64,000 bases of DNA from Microbispora amethystogenes (GTDB lineage: Bacteria > Actinomycetota > Actinomycetes > Streptosporangiales > Streptosporangiaceae). The notes beneath the pieces were generated by a model, which saw only the letters and a program-made list of their open reading frames with translations, had not been told where the DNA came from and made no database searches. Of the stretch, positions 44,920 to 54,501 are shown piece by piece. Both the position numbers and the translations under genes were made by a program. Positions within the stretch are counted from its first letter, which is position 1. Each line of letters begins with the position of its first letter. The stretch is taken from the NCBI RefSeq assembly GCF_016863015.1, contig NZ_BOOB01000030.1, forward strand, positions 103,524 to 167,523, read 5' to 3'.

Positions 44920-44925
44920 TGAGCC

Positions 44926-45852
44926 GTGCAGCTCCAGCAACTGGCCTACTTCACGGCCGTGGCAGAGACGCGGCACTTCACCCAGGCCGCCGAGCGGATG
45001 CGGGTCGCCCAGCCGTCGCTGAGCAAGCAGATCAAGAGCCTTGAGACGGAGCTGGGAGCCCCGCTGTTCAGCCGGGCGCGGGGGAACGTCACACTCACCC
45101 CGGCGGGTGAGGCGCTGCTCCCGCTCGCCCGCCGCATCCTGGCCGACGCCGACACGGCCCGGCGCGAGGTCGCCGAGCTCGCGGGGCTGCGTCGGGGGCG
45201 GGTCCGCCTCGGGGCGACCCCCTCGCTGTGCGCCGGGTTGCTGGCCGACGCGCTGGCCCGCTTCCACCGCGACTACCCGGGCGTGGAGTTGCGGGTCGAG
45301 GAGGGCGGGTCTCGCGACCTGGTGCGGGACCTCGCCCGCGGCCAGCTCGACCTGGCGCTGATCATCCTGCCGCTGCAGAGCAGCGATCCGTCCCTGGTCA
45401 CCCAGGAGATCCTGAGCGAGGATCTCGTCGTGGCCTCCGGGGGCGACCGGGGGCGCAAGCCGTACATGCGGATCGAGGACCTGCGCGGACGGCCCCTGGT
45501 GATGTTCCGCCGGGGGTACGACGTGCGGGAGGCGACGCTCGCCGCCTGCCGTCAGGCGGGTTTCGAGCCGCGCTTCGCGGTGGAGGGCGGGGAGATGGAC
45601 GCGGTGCTGCGGTTCGTCGAGGCGGGGCTCGGCATCGCCGTGGTGCCGTCGATGGTGCTGGAGAACCGGCCGGGGCTGGTGGGCACGCCGCTGGTGCCGG
45701 GGCTCCGCCGTACGGTCGCCCTCGCCCACCGCAAGGACGTGGAGCCGACGCGGGCGGCGCAGGCCTTCCGTTCGACGCTACTGTCGTTCCTGAGCGAGGC
45801 CGCACACGACGGAACCCTCGCTCCCGGAATCGAGGCGCTCGTCGCCATGTGA
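44926..45852 (+). CDS. LysR-family transcriptional regulator
   Basis: 308 residues. The N-terminal winged helix (LAYFTAVAETRHFTQAAERM, PSLSKQIKSLE) is typical; the effector domain (VRLGATPSLCAGLLADAL, LDLALIILPLQ, GEMDAVLRFVEAGLGIAVVPSMV) follows. It is divergent from sdhCAB and has two identical dyads in the shared region, so control of sdhCAB and of itself is a good inference. The effector is unknown. GTG 44926 begins QLQQLAYF as in the family. Its stop codon is inside a 12-bp tandem array. Confidence 0.93.
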   Translation: MQLQQLAYFTAVAETRHFTQAAERMRVAQPSLSKQIKSLETELGAPLFSRARGNVTLTPAGEALLPLARRILADADTARREVAELAGLRRGRVRLGATPSLCAGLLADALARFHRDYPGVELRVEEGGSRDLVRDLARGQLDLALIILPLQSSDPSLVTQEILSEDLVVASGGDRGRKPYMRIEDLRGRPLVMFRRGYDVREATLAACRQAGFEPRFAVEGGEMDAVLRFVEAGLGIAVVPSMVLENRPGLVGTPLVPGLRRTVALAHRKDVEPTRAAQAFRSTLLSFLSEAAHDGTLAPGIEALVAM

Positions 45853-45906
45853 GTAGCGATGTGAGTAGCGATGTGAGTAGGCATGCGAGTGGGCATGTGA
45901 GCCGCA
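45847..45906 (+). repeat. Five tandem 12-mers copying the lysR stop region
   Basis: ATGTGAGTAGCG occurs twice exactly, then in three looser forms. The first copy includes the lysR stop codon, so each exact copy repeats an in-frame VAM-stop. Confidence 0.85.
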
Positions 45907-45970
45907 CCGCGCCTTCCCCTGACGATAAGTTTGTCCCCACGCTGCTGCCGACGCTGACCGAGAGGCGTTC

Positions 45971-47158
45971 GTGACCCCCGTCCCACCTGACCTGCCCGAT
46001 CCGCTGACGCTCCTGCTGATCGAGGACGACGCCGGCGACGCGTTCCTCGTCGAGGAGCTGCTGGCGGGCGCCGACAGGCCGCCGAAGATCACCTGGGCGC
46101 GGACGCTGTCCGAGGGGCGCGAGCGGCTGACCGACGACGTGCAGTGCGTGGTCGTCGACCTCTCCCTGCCCGACGCCACCGGGCTGGAGGCGCTGGAGCA
46201 GGTCATCGCCATGGCCCCCGACACGGCCGTGCTGGTGCTCACCGGCCTCGGCGACACGCACGCCGGCATCGAGGCGGTCGCGGCCGGCGCCCAGGACTTC
46301 CTGGTCAAGCAGGACGTCGACGCCCGCCTGCTGATCCGCGCGATCCGCTACGCGATCGAGCGCAAGCGCGCCGATCTCGCCATGCGCGAACTGCTCCAGG
46401 AACGCATCGTCAGCAAGGAGAACTCGCGGCTCGAACGCGGCCTGCTGCCCGTCCCGCTGCTCGACCCCACGCTGCTGCATCACCAGGCCCGCTACCTTCC
46501 CGGCCGTACGGGCGGGCTGCTGGCGGGCGACTTCTGGGACACCGTGCAGACGCCCGACGGCGCGGTGCACGTGCTGATCGGCGACGTGTGCGGGCACGGG
46601 CCCGACGAGGCCGCGCTCGGCACGGCGCTGCGCATCGCCTGGCGCACGCTGGTCCTCGCCGGGCAGACCGGCAACGACGTGCTGCGGACGCTCGACACGC
46701 TGCTGCGGCACGAGCGCAAGTCTCCCGAGATCTTCACGACGATGTGCAGCGCGGCCATCAGCCCCGACCTGACCACCGCCCGCCTGCACGTCATCGGCCA
46801 TCCGCCGCCGCTGCTGCTGCGCGACGGCGTGCTCGGGGTGGTCACCGAGACGCCGTCCGGCCCGCCGCTCGGGATCTTCCCGGACATCGAGTGGACGCCC
46901 ATCGACGTCACGCTGGGCGACCGGTGGTCGCTGCTGCTCTACACCGACGGGCTGATCGAGGCCACGGTCGGTGAGAACCGGGACCTGCTCGGCACCGACG
47001 GGCTGGCGAACCTGATCCGCGCCCAGGCGGGGATCGACCTCGACCGCATCATCGCCAGTCTCGACGGCGCCATGCACGACGACGTCGCCGCCGTCCTCGT
47101 CTCCCGCGGTAAAGCGGGCCTGTCGGGTATCACGGGAGCCGGGGAGATCAGGGCATGA
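45971..47158 (+). CDS. Response regulator fused to PP2C/SpoIIE-type phosphatase
   Basis: 395 residues. The receiver domain (LTLLLIEDDAGDAFLVEELL, phospho-Asp in VVVDLSLPDATG, LVLTGLGD, lysine in DFLVKQD) is joined by a coiled coil to a SpoIIE-like PP2C phosphatase (RTGGLLAGDFWDTVQ, VLIGDVCGHGPDEAALG, LLLYTDGLIEATVG). The metal-binding aspartates are present. It should dephosphorylate a STAS-type antagonist after input from a kinase. GTG 45971. It overlaps the next kinase gene by four bases (ATGA). Confidence 0.93.
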   Translation: MTPVPPDLPDPLTLLLIEDDAGDAFLVEELLAGADRPPKITWARTLSEGRERLTDDVQCVVVDLSLPDATGLEALEQVIAMAPDTAVLVLTGLGDTHAGIEAVAAGAQDFLVKQDVDARLLIRAIRYAIERKRADLAMRELLQERIVSKENSRLERGLLPVPLLDPTLLHHQARYLPGRTGGLLAGDFWDTVQTPDGAVHVLIGDVCGHGPDEAALGTALRIAWRTLVLAGQTGNDVLRTLDTLLRHERKSPEIFTTMCSAAISPDLTTARLHVIGHPPPLLLRDGVLGVVTETPSGPPLGIFPDIEWTPIDVTLGDRWSLLLYTDGLIEATVGENRDLLGTDGLANLIRAQAGIDLDRIIASLDGAMHDDVAAVLVSRGKAGLSGITGAGEIRA

Positions 47159-48798
47159 CGACCACACCGGAGACGAGCACCGAAGAGACGAGCGGGCCGG
47201 AGACGGACGCGCCGCCGCCCCTCGCAGGCCCGCCCCCGCTCAGTCCTCCCCCGCTCACCCCGCCCGCGCTGGACTCCCGCCTGACCGTCAGCCGCTGGTT
47301 CCTGCTCACCGGCGCGGGCGTGCTGGTCGTCTTCCTGATCGCCCTCAGCGCGACCCTGCTCGCGCTCATGCAGGCGCAGGACGCCCGGCAGACCCTCGTC
47401 GACGCGGTCGACCCGGCCGCCCTCCACACGCTGCGGGTCGCCACCGCCGTACAGGCGCAGGAGGGGGCGATCCGCGGGTTCGGGCTCACCGGGGAGCAGC
47501 AGTACCTCGACGCCTACCGCAAGGGCGTCTCCGACGAGCGGGCGGCGAAGGACGACATCGCCAGGCTCGTCCCCCGGCTGCCCCAGGGCTACGGCGTCCG
47601 CGGCCAGATCCTCGCGCTCACCCAGGCAACGGACGCCTGGCGGCGCGACTACGCCGAGCCGGTCGTCGCCAGGACGCTCGACCGGGGCCCCGGCTCGCTC
47701 GCCGACCTGGCGAGGCCCAACCTGCAGCGCTTCGCGGCCGTCAAGACCGCGCTCGACCGGCAGCAGGCGGCCCTGGGCCGGCTCCACGACACCGCGCGGG
47801 ACCGGCTCTACTCCGCCTGGACGACCATCTACGCGGCGATCGCGGCGCTGGGCGGCGCGATGGTGCTGGCCATCGTCGTCTGCGCGCTGATCGTGCGCCG
47901 CGCCGTCGTCGGCCCGGTCGCGCGGCTGACCCGGCAGGTCCGGGCGGTCGCCGGGGGCGACTTCGACCACGAGCTCGGCGTCTCCCGGCCGGCCGAGCTG
48001 TGGGAGCTGTCCGGCCACATCGACGGCATGCGCCGCCGGATCATGGCCGAGTGGCAGTCGTCCGTCGAGGCCCGCCAGCAGCTCGCGGACCAGGCCGAGG
48101 AGCTCCGGCGCTCCAACCGGGAGCTGGAGCAGTTCGCGTACGTCGCGAGCCACGACCTACAGGAGCCGCTGCGCAAGGTGGCGAGCTTCACCCAGATGCT
48201 GGAGCAGCGCTACTCCGACCGGCTCGACGACCGCGCCCGGCAGTACATCGCCTTCGCGGTGGACGGCGCCCGGCGCATGCAGCTGCTCATCAACGACCTG
48301 CTCGACTTCTCCCGGGTCGGCCGGGTGAGCGACGAGCGGGCGGAGATGGACAGCGGCGACGCGCTGGCCGCCGCGCTGCGCAACCTCGACGCCCGGCTCA
48401 CCGACACCGGGGCGACGGTCACGCACGACGACATGCCGAGGGTCCTCGGCAACCGGACCCTGCTCACCCAGCTCTTCCAGAACCTCATGGGCAACGCGCT
48501 CAAGTTCCGCTCCGAGGAGCCGCCCCGCGTCCACGTCGGCGTACGGCGGGACGGCGACGTGTGGGAGTTCAGCTGCGCGGACAACGGGATCGGCGTCGAC
48601 CCGAAGTACGCGGACCGGATCTTCCTGATCTTCCAGCGGCTGCACTCGCGGGACGTCTATCCCGGTACGGGCATCGGGCTGGCCCTGTGCCGCAAGATTG
48701 TCGAATATCATGGCGGCCGGATCTGGCTCGACACCGGCGGGGACGCCGGGGCCACGTTCCGCTGGACGCTGCCGGCCCTGGGAGACCCCGATGAGTGA
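47155..48798 (+). CDS. Hybrid-free sensor histidine kinase with CHASE3-like sensor and HAMP
   Basis: 547 residues. The order is: proline-rich cytosolic N-terminus; membrane helix ([24 protein letters not shown]); CHASE3-like extracytoplasmic helices (about 85-225, with [19 protein letters not shown]); second helix ([23 protein letters not shown]); HAMP; HisKA with [17 protein letters not shown] (phospho-His in SHDLQEPL); and HATPase_c ([42 protein letters not shown]). The SHDLQEPL form is that of cyanobacterial-phytochrome-like kinases that pair with Rcp1-type regulators, which is what follows. Confidence 0.93.
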   Translation: MTTTPETSTEETSGPETDAPPPLAGPPPLSPPPLTPPALDSRLTVSRWFLLTGAGVLVVFLIALSATLLALMQAQDARQTLVDAVDPAALHTLRVATAVQAQEGAIRGFGLTGEQQYLDAYRKGVSDERAAKDDIARLVPRLPQGYGVRGQILALTQATDAWRRDYAEPVVARTLDRGPGSLADLARPNLQRFAAVKTALDRQQAALGRLHDTARDRLYSAWTTIYAAIAALGGAMVLAIVVCALIVRRAVVGPVARLTRQVRAVAGGDFDHELGVSRPAELWELSGHIDGMRRRIMAEWQSSVEARQQLADQAEELRRSNRELEQFAYVASHDLQEPLRKVASFTQMLEQRYSDRLDDRARQYIAFAVDGARRMQLLINDLLDFSRVGRVSDERAEMDSGDALAAALRNLDARLTDTGATVTHDDMPRVLGNRTLLTQLFQNLMGNALKFRSEEPPRVHVGVRRDGDVWEFSCADNGIGVDPKYADRIFLIFQRLHSRDVYPGTGIGLALCRKIVEYHGGRIWLDTGGDAGATFRWTLPALGDPDE

Positions 48799-49228
48799 GT
48801 TCCGCCCGATCGAGGTTCTCCTGGTGGAGGACGACCCCGGCGACGTGCTGCTCTGCCAGGAGGCGTTCTCACACAACAAGGTCGGCAACAACCTCCACGT
48901 GGTCCACGACGGGGAACAGGCGCTGGCCTTCCTGCGCGGCGAGGGGCCGCACGGCTCGGCGCCGCGTCCCGACCTCGTGCTGCTCGACCTGAACCTGCCC
49001 CGGCTGAACGGCTTCGAGGTGCTGCAGGAGGTCAAGGCCGACCCGTCCCTGCGGACCATCCCGGTGGTGATCCTGACCACTTCGGAGGCCGAGCAGGATA
49101 TCCTTCGGGGATACAACCTGCACGCCAACGCGTACATCACGAAGCCCGTCGACTTCGAGCAGTTCACCCGAGTGGTGCGGCAGATCGACGAATTCTTCGT
49201 CACCGTGGTCAAACTGCCGGGGAAGTGA
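48791..49228 (+). CDS. Single-domain response regulator (Rcp1 type)
   Basis: 145 residues, receiver only: [18 protein letters not shown], phospho-Asp in [25 protein letters not shown] and the lysine in [10 protein letters not shown]. The class works with [12 protein letters not shown] kinases. ATG 48791 overlaps the kinase stop by eight bases. The output target is not in view; the REC-PP2C protein at the head of the operon is the most likely partner. Confidence 0.93.
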   Translation: MSEFRPIEVLLVEDDPGDVLLCQEAFSHNKVGNNLHVVHDGEQALAFLRGEGPHGSAPRPDLVLLDLNLPRLNGFEVLQEVKADPSLRTIPVVILTTSEAEQDILRGYNLHANAYITKPVDFEQFTRVVRQIDEFFVTVVKLPGK

Positions 49229-49310
49229 CCGAGATCACAGCGGGGAGGAGTGACCCTCCTCACAGTTCGTGATGTGCTCGTCGTAATGTGTGCCCCACCA
49301 ATAACGCGCA

Positions 49311-49373
49311 CGGCCTGAGCAGCAGGGTCGGTACGGCCCGAGCAGCACGGCCCGAGCAACGCCGGCCCGAGCA
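49311..49373 (+). repeat. Four spaced copies of CGGCC(T/C)GAGCA upstream of the second sdh operon
   Basis: Copies start at 49311, 49334, 49348 and 49363 (spacing 23, 14 and 15). They lie 50 to 110 bases before the membrane-anchor start, so they could be regulator sites or a decayed repeat. The rest of 49229-49423 holds no gene. Confidence 0.6.
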
Positions 49374-49423
49374 CGCGCGGCCGCTCCGGCGTGCGCGGAG
49401 TCAGTGAGGGTGGAAGGTCTCCG

Positions 49424-50227
49424 ATGACCCAGACAACGGCCGAGAGCGCGGTACGGAAACAACGCGCGCAGATCCGGGTGCGCACTCTGCGCACCGACCG
49501 ATGGTGGCTTGCTCCGGTGCTCACGTTCGCCGGGCTCTTCTTGTTCCTGATTTACGGCTTCTGGGCGATGTTCGACTTGAGCATGCTCGCCGGGTCGTAC
49601 ATCGCCCCCTTCTCGTCGCCCTGCCTGGCGGCGGCGACGTGTCCGGAAGGGGCCCGGCTGTTCGGATTCGCTCCGTTCGGTGACTGGTACAAACTCCCGC
49701 CGGGACTGCTGATCCTCGCCTTCCCGGGCGGGTTCCGGTTCACCTGCTACTACTACCGCAAGTCGTACTACCGCTCGTGGTGGATGTCGCCGCCGGCGTG
49801 CTCGGTCGCCGAGCCGCACAGCAAGTACACGGGCGAGTCGCGCCTGCCGCTGATCCTGCAGAACGTCCACCGCTACTTCTTCTACGTCGCCGCGATCATC
49901 GGTCTGATCCTGACGTACGACGCGGTGCTGTCCTTCCGCGACGCGGACGGCAACTGGGGACACGTCGGCCTCGGCACGGTCATCCTCGTGGTGAACGCGG
50001 TCCTGGTCCTGTGCTACACGTTCGGCTGCCACTCCTGCCGCCACATCACCGCCGGGCGCCTGAACCACTTCTCCAGGCACCCGCTGCGCTACAAGGCGTG
50101 GACCCTGGTCTCGAAGCTCAACGCGCGGCACCAGCAGTTCGCCTGGGCGTCCATGGTCTCGATCGTGGTCGCGGACCTGTACGTCCGCCTCGTCGCCAAG
50201 GGCGTCATCAACTTCCCGTTCGCTTAA
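49424..50227 (+). CDS. Membrane anchor subunit of succinate dehydrogenase/fumarate reductase (complex 2)
   Basis: 267 residues, with about five membrane helices (APVLTFAGLFLFLIYGFWAM, LPPGLLILAFPGGFRF, FFYVAAIIGLILTYDAVL, LGTVILVVNAVLVLCYTFG, FAWASMVSIVVADLYVRL). Conserved residues CHSCRH and HRYFF may bind haem or quinone. It resembles the Rv0249c-type anchor of the mycobacterial Sdh1 complex. ATG 49424 follows GGAAGGTCTCCG. First gene of sdh operon 2; sdhA follows after 27 bases. Confidence 0.87.
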   Translation: MTQTTAESAVRKQRAQIRVRTLRTDRWWLAPVLTFAGLFLFLIYGFWAMFDLSMLAGSYIAPFSSPCLAAATCPEGARLFGFAPFGDWYKLPPGLLILAFPGGFRFTCYYYRKSYYRSWWMSPPACSVAEPHSKYTGESRLPLILQNVHRYFFYVAAIIGLILTYDAVLSFRDADGNWGHVGLGTVILVVNAVLVLCYTFGCHSCRHITAGRLNHFSRHPLRYKAWTLVSKLNARHQQFAWASMVSIVVADLYVRLVAKGVINFPFA

Positions 50228-50254
50228 GCAGCACGTCGTTGTAAGGATCTCAAG

Positions 50255-52147
50255 GTGGAGCGTCACGAATACGACGTCGTCGTCATCGGAGCCGGCGGAG
50301 CGGGGCTCCGCGCGGCGATCGAGGCACGGCAGCAGGGCAAGCGGACGGCCATCGTCTGCAAGTCGCTCTTCGGCAAGGCCCACACGGTCATGGCCGAGGG
50401 CGGCGCCGCCGCCGCGATGGGCAACGTCAACCCGAACGACAACTGGATGGTGCACTTCCGCGACACCATGCGCGGAGGCAAATTCCTCAACAACTGGCGC
50501 ATGGCGGAACTGCATGCCAAGGAGGCGCCGGACCGGGTCTGGGAGCTGGAGGCCTGGGGCGCGCTGTTCGACCGCACCAAGGACGGCAAGATCAGCCAGC
50601 GCAACTTCGGCGGTCACGAGTACCCGCGGCTCGCCCACGTCGGCGACCGTACGGGCCTGGAAATGATCCGCACCCTGCAGCAGCGCGTCGTCGCCCTGCA
50701 GCAGGAGGACGAGAAGCTGCACGGCGACCCCGAGGCGTACATCAAGGTCTTCGCCGAGTGCACGATCACCCGCCTGCTCAAGGAAGGCGACGCGATCGCG
50801 GGAGCCTTCGGCTACTGGCGGGAGACCGGCGACTTCGTCGTCTTCGACGCTCCGGCCGTGGTGCTGGCCACCGGCGGCATCGGCAAGTCGTTCGTCGTCA
50901 CGTCGAACTCCTGGGAGTACACGGGCGACGGGCACGCGCTGGCCATGCTCGCCGGCGCGAACCTCATCAACATGGAGTTCATCCAGTTCCACCCGACGGG
51001 CATGGTCTGGCCGCCGTCGGTGCGCGGCATCCTGGTGACGGAGTCGGTTCGCGGCGACGGGGGCGTCCTGCGCAACTCCGAGGGCCGCCGGTTCATGTTC
51101 GACTACATCCCGGACGTGTTCAAGGACAAGTACGCCACGACCGAGGAGGAGGCGGACCGCTGGTACGACGACCAGGCGGGCAACCGCCGCCCGCCCGAGC
51201 TGCTGCCCCGTGACGAGGTGGCCCGGGCGATCAACTCGGAGGTCAAGGCGGGGCGCGGCTCACCGCAGGGCGGCGTGTTCCTGGACGTGTCGACCCGGCT
51301 GCCCGCCGCCGAGATCACCCGGCGGCTGCCGTCGATGCACCACCAGTTCAAGGAGCTGGCGGACGTCGACATCACCAAGGAGCCCATGCAGGTCGGCCCG
51401 ACCTGCCACTACGTCATGGGCGGCGTGGAGGTGGACGCCGACACCGGCGCGGCCTCGGTGCCCGGCCTGTTCGCGGCCGGCGAGGTCTCCGGCGGCATGC
51501 ACGGCTCCAACCGCCTCGGCGGCAACAGCCTCTCGGACCTGCTGGTGTTCGGCCGCCGGGCCGGCGCGGGCGCCGCGGCGTACATCGACGGCCTGGCGAG
51601 GCGGCCGGCGGCGGCCGCCGGGCTGGTCGAGGAGGCCAGGGCGGAGGCGCTGGCGCCGCTGGAGCGTACCGGCGGGGAGAACCCGTACGAGGTCCACCAC
51701 GAGCTGCAGCGCACGATGAACGACCTGGTCGGCATCATCCGCAAGTCCGAGGAGATCGGCGAGGCCCTCCAGGTCATCGAGAAGCTCAAGGAGCGGGCGA
51801 AGAACACCGCCTCCGCGGGCAGCCGGATCTACAACCCCGGCTGGCACCTCGCGATCGACCTGCGCAACATGCTGCTGGTGAGCGAGGCCGTGGCGAAGGC
51901 CGCGCTGCTGCGTGAGGAGAGCCGTGGCGGGCACACCCGGGACGACTACCCCGGCATGTCGCCGGAGTGGCGCAGGAAGCTGCTGCGCGTGACGCTGACG
52001 CCGGACGAGTCGGGCGTGAACGTCGAGGAGAGGGTCCAGCCGTCGATGCGCTCCGACCTGATCAGCCTGTTCGAGCGTGGCGAGCTGGAGAAGTACCTCA
52101 CCGAAGAAGAGCTGGCGGAGTACGACGCCGCCGTCAAGGAGTCGTGA
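50255..52147 (+). CDS. sdhA: Succinate dehydrogenase/fumarate reductase flavoprotein (complex 2)
   Basis: 630 residues. FAD-binding: YDVVVIGAGGAGLRAAIEAR. The His in KAHTVMAEGGAAAAMG is at the usual place for covalent FAD. Active-site blocks: FIQFHPTGMVWPPSVRGIL, TCHYVMGGVEVDAD, HGSNRLGGNSLSDLLVFGRR. The sequence is of the Rv0248c-like class, different from the flavoprotein at 42-44 kb. GTG 50255. The stop overlaps the sdhB start (TGATG). Confidence 0.94.
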   Translation: MERHEYDVVVIGAGGAGLRAAIEARQQGKRTAIVCKSLFGKAHTVMAEGGAAAAMGNVNPNDNWMVHFRDTMRGGKFLNNWRMAELHAKEAPDRVWELEAWGALFDRTKDGKISQRNFGGHEYPRLAHVGDRTGLEMIRTLQQRVVALQQEDEKLHGDPEAYIKVFAECTITRLLKEGDAIAGAFGYWRETGDFVVFDAPAVVLATGGIGKSFVVTSNSWEYTGDGHALAMLAGANLINMEFIQFHPTGMVWPPSVRGILVTESVRGDGGVLRNSEGRRFMFDYIPDVFKDKYATTEEEADRWYDDQAGNRRPPELLPRDEVARAINSEVKAGRGSPQGGVFLDVSTRLPAAEITRRLPSMHHQFKELADVDITKEPMQVGPTCHYVMGGVEVDADTGAASVPGLFAAGEVSGGMHGSNRLGGNSLSDLLVFGRRAGAGAAAYIDGLARRPAAAAGLVEEARAEALAPLERTGGENPYEVHHELQRTMNDLVGIIRKSEEIGEALQVIEKLKERAKNTASAGSRIYNPGWHLAIDLRNMLLVSEAVAKAALLREESRGGHTRDDYPGMSPEWRRKLLRVTLTPDESGVNVEERVQPSMRSDLISLFERGELEKYLTEEELAEYDAAVKES

Positions 52148-52899
52148 TGGGATACAAGGCGAAGTTCCGCGTCTGGCGCGGTGAGGGCGGCGAGGGCAGG
52201 CTTGAGGACTTCACCGTCGAGGTGAACGAGGGCGAGGTCGTCCTCGACGTCATCCACCGGCTGCAGGCCACCCAGACGCCCGACCTCGCGGTCCGCTGGA
52301 ACTGCAAGGCGGGCAAGTGCGGCTCGTGCTCGATGGAGATCAACGGCAAGCCGCGCCTGGGCTGCATGACCCGGATGTCCACCTTCGAGGAGGACGAGAC
52401 CATCACGGTCACGCCGCTGCGGACGTTCCCGGTCATCAAGGACCTGGTGACGGACGTGTCCTTCAACTACCAGAAGGCCCGTGAGGTCCCGTCGTTCACG
52501 CCGCCGGCCGACGTCAAGCCGGGCGAGTACCGCATGCAGCAGATCGACGTCGAGCGGTCGCAGGAGTTCCGCAAGTGCATCGAGTGTTTCATGTGCCAGA
52601 ACGTCTGCCACGTGATCCGGGACCACGAGGAGAACAAGCCGAACTTCTCCGGTCCGCGCTACTTCATCCGGATCGCCGAACTCGACATGCACCCGTACGA
52701 CGTGGCGGACCGCAAGGAGCCGGCGCAGGACGAGCACGGCCTCGGCTACTGCAACATCACCAAGTGCTGCACCGAGGTCTGCCCCGAGCACATCAAGATC
52801 ACTGACAACGCGATCATCCCGATGAAGGAGCGCGTGGTCGACCGGAAGTACGACCCGCTGGTCTGGCTGGGCTCGAAGATCTTCAAGCGCCAGCGCTGA
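52147..52899 (+). CDS. sdhB: Succinate dehydrogenase/fumarate reductase iron-sulfur subunit (complex 2)
   Basis: 250 residues. [2Fe-2S] ligands are in CKAGKCGSC with a following C; [4Fe-4S] and third cluster ligands are in CIECFMCQNVC and CCTEVCPEHI. ATG 52147 shares its first base with the sdhA stop. It closes the operon; a strong hairpin follows after 10 bases. Sequence is closer to the mycobacterial Sdh1 subunit than to the sdhB at 41 kb. Confidence 0.94.
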   Translation: MGYKAKFRVWRGEGGEGRLEDFTVEVNEGEVVLDVIHRLQATQTPDLAVRWNCKAGKCGSCSMEINGKPRLGCMTRMSTFEEDETITVTPLRTFPVIKDLVTDVSFNYQKAREVPSFTPPADVKPGEYRMQQIDVERSQEFRKCIECFMCQNVCHVIRDHEENKPNFSGPRYFIRIAELDMHPYDVADRKEPAQDEHGLGYCNITKCCTEVCPEHIKITDNAIIPMKERVVDRKYDPLVWLGSKIFKRQR

Positions 52900-52909
52900 C
52901 CCGCGCGTG

Positions 52910-52954
52910 ACACGAGAGGCGCCGCCCGGCTCGTCCGGGCGGCGCCTCTCGTGT
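52910..52954. terminator. Perfect 20-bp hairpin, probably bidirectional terminator
   Basis: ACACGAGAGGCGCCGCCCGG (52910-52929) pairs with its exact complement at 52935-52954 around a 5-base loop. TCTGTG follows on the plus strand. It lies between sdhB and a converging gene. Confidence 0.85.
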
Positions 52955-52981
52955 TCTGTGCTGAGTGTCTACTGCCGGTAT

Positions 52982-53998
52982 CTACGGCCGGGGCTGGGCG
53001 TCGGGGGCCTCGCCCGGACGCTGCTGGGGCTCTCCGACCGCCGTGCTCCACGGGTCGGGCACGCCGCCCTGCTGCGCCTGCGCCGGTGCCTGTCCCTGTG
53101 CCTGTGCGGGGTCCCCGGCCGGATAGCCGTACGGCTGGGCGTACCCGTACGGCACGGCGTAGCCGTAGGGCTGCTGCGGATAGGGCACGGCGTACTGCTG
53201 GGGGTAGGGCTGCTGCCCGTACGGGACCGGCATGAAGCCGACCATCGGGGCGTAGCCGGAGCCCGCCGGATAGGCGGCCGGCGTCTCCGGCACGACCGGC
53301 GTGGCGACCGCCGGGCCGCCCCGCCGTACGGCGGCGGCGTGGGCCATCCGCCGGAGCCGGCCCTCGAAGATCAGCCAGGCGATCAGCGCGATGCCGAGGA
53401 GCACGCCGGCGGGGATCGCGAGCCGGTGCGCCAGCGACGCCTTGTCGTACTCGGGCGAGGCGTTGCGGATCTCGTACGGCACCGTGTCGGGCGCGGGCTC
53501 CTCGAACGACGCGGCCGCGGTGGGAGTCGGGGTGGCCTCCGGCGCCGACGCGGGGGGCAGGCTCACCTGCCCCTCGGTCTCCGGGGTGGGGGTGGCGGAC
53601 GTGCCGCCCGTCCCGGCGGGAACCTCGGTCGTCGTCGAGGGGAACTGCTCCGTGGTCGCGGGAGGCTGCTGCCCCTGCTGGCCCTGCTGTCCGCCGGTCG
53701 ACGCGGGCGGGGTGGTGGTGTGGGTCGCCTGGGGCTTGCGGGTGGTGCGCTTGGGCGTCGGCGTGACGGTGATGGTCTTCGTCACCACCGGCTCGGCGGT
53801 CGGGCTGGGCGAGGGCGACGGCGTCTGGGTGACGGTGACGGTGACGACGTCGCAGTCGTCGCCCTGAGAGGCGTCACACGGGTTCACCGGGTCGGCGGTC
53901 GCGCCGAGCATGGGGCTGATCACCACGACCGCCAGCGTGGCGAGTGCCAGCGACGCGGCAGCCGAGGACGCGGCCCTGATGTATGCGCGTCCGATCAC
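52982..53998 (-). CDS. Membrane protein with P/T/S-rich ectodomain and P/Y/Q-rich tail
   Basis: 338 residues, no family recognised. An N-terminal signal-like helix (AAASLALATLAVVVISPMLG) is followed by a Thr/Pro/Ser-rich stretch (VTVTVTQTPSPSPSPTAEP). A second helix near residue 210 (LAIPAGVLLGIALIAWLIF) precedes a cytosolic tail of repeated PYG/QPYG units (QQPYGYAVPYGYAQPYGYP). GTG 53998 is chosen for its ribosome binding site (AGGAGGCGATCG). It is downstream of the secretion-like operon on the same strand, 113 bases after the NUDIX gene; membership of that operon is possible. Confidence 0.75.
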   Translation of the reverse strand: MIGRAYIRAASSAAASLALATLAVVVISPMLGATADPVNPCDASQGDDCDVVTVTVTQTPSPSPSPTAEPVVTKTITVTPTPKRTTRKPQATHTTTPPASTGGQQGQQGQQPPATTEQFPSTTTEVPAGTGGTSATPTPETEGQVSLPPASAPEATPTPTAAASFEEPAPDTVPYEIRNASPEYDKASLAHRLAIPAGVLLGIALIAWLIFEGRLRRMAHAAAVRRGGPAVATPVVPETPAAYPAGSGYAPMVGFMPVPYGQQPYPQQYAVPYPQQPYGYAVPYGYAQPYGYPAGDPAQAQGQAPAQAQQGGVPDPWSTAVGEPQQRPGEAPDAQPRP

Positions 53999-54111
53999 CG
54001 ATCGCCTCCTGTCAGCGCGTGCGAGGTCAACACCGATTGTAGTTCGGTCCACGGCACCGCAAAGCCGGTCTCAGGGCACGATTCTGCGTCCTATCCGGCC
54101 AACTCCACGTC

Positions 54112-54501
54112 TTATCTGGGCAAAAGCGTCTCGATCGCGGCGACCACCGGCAGATCCGCGGGCAGCCAGGCGACGTCGTACAGCTCGTGCGGCTCCAGCC
54201 AGCGCAACGCGAGGTGCTCGATCGGCCGGGGGACGCCCGCGGCGAGTTCGGCGAGCCAGACGCGCATCACGGCGCCGTTCGGCAGCGGCCAGTCCCCGCC
54301 GACGCGGCGCGAGACCACGATGTCGACGCCGAGTTCCTCGGCGCACTCGCGCACCAGCGCGGCGCGCTCGTCCTCCCCCGGGTCGACCTTCCCGCCGGGG
54401 AACTCCCAGCCGCCGCGCAGTTCCGGCGGCGCGGACCGCTGGGCCGCGAGGAGCCGGCCGTCCTCCACGATCGCGGCGCCCACGACCAGCCTGCCGGTCA
54501 C
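54112..54501 (-). CDS. NUDIX hydrolase (MutT-like)
   Basis: 129 residues. The NUDIX box is complete (GGKVDPGEDERAALVRECAEEL). RGGWEFPGGK and RWLEPHELYDVAWLPAD agree with 8-oxo-dGTP diphosphatases. GTG 54501 overlaps the stop of the NlpC/P60 gene (GTGA), so it is translationally coupled to a cell-wall enzyme, an unusual partner. It may simply be a passenger of the operon. Confidence 0.9.
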   Translation of the reverse strand: MTGRLVVGAAIVEDGRLLAAQRSAPPELRGGWEFPGGKVDPGEDERAALVRECAEELGVDIVVSRRVGGDWPLPNGAVMRVWLAELAAGVPRPIEHLALRWLEPHELYDVAWLPADLPVVAAIETLLPR

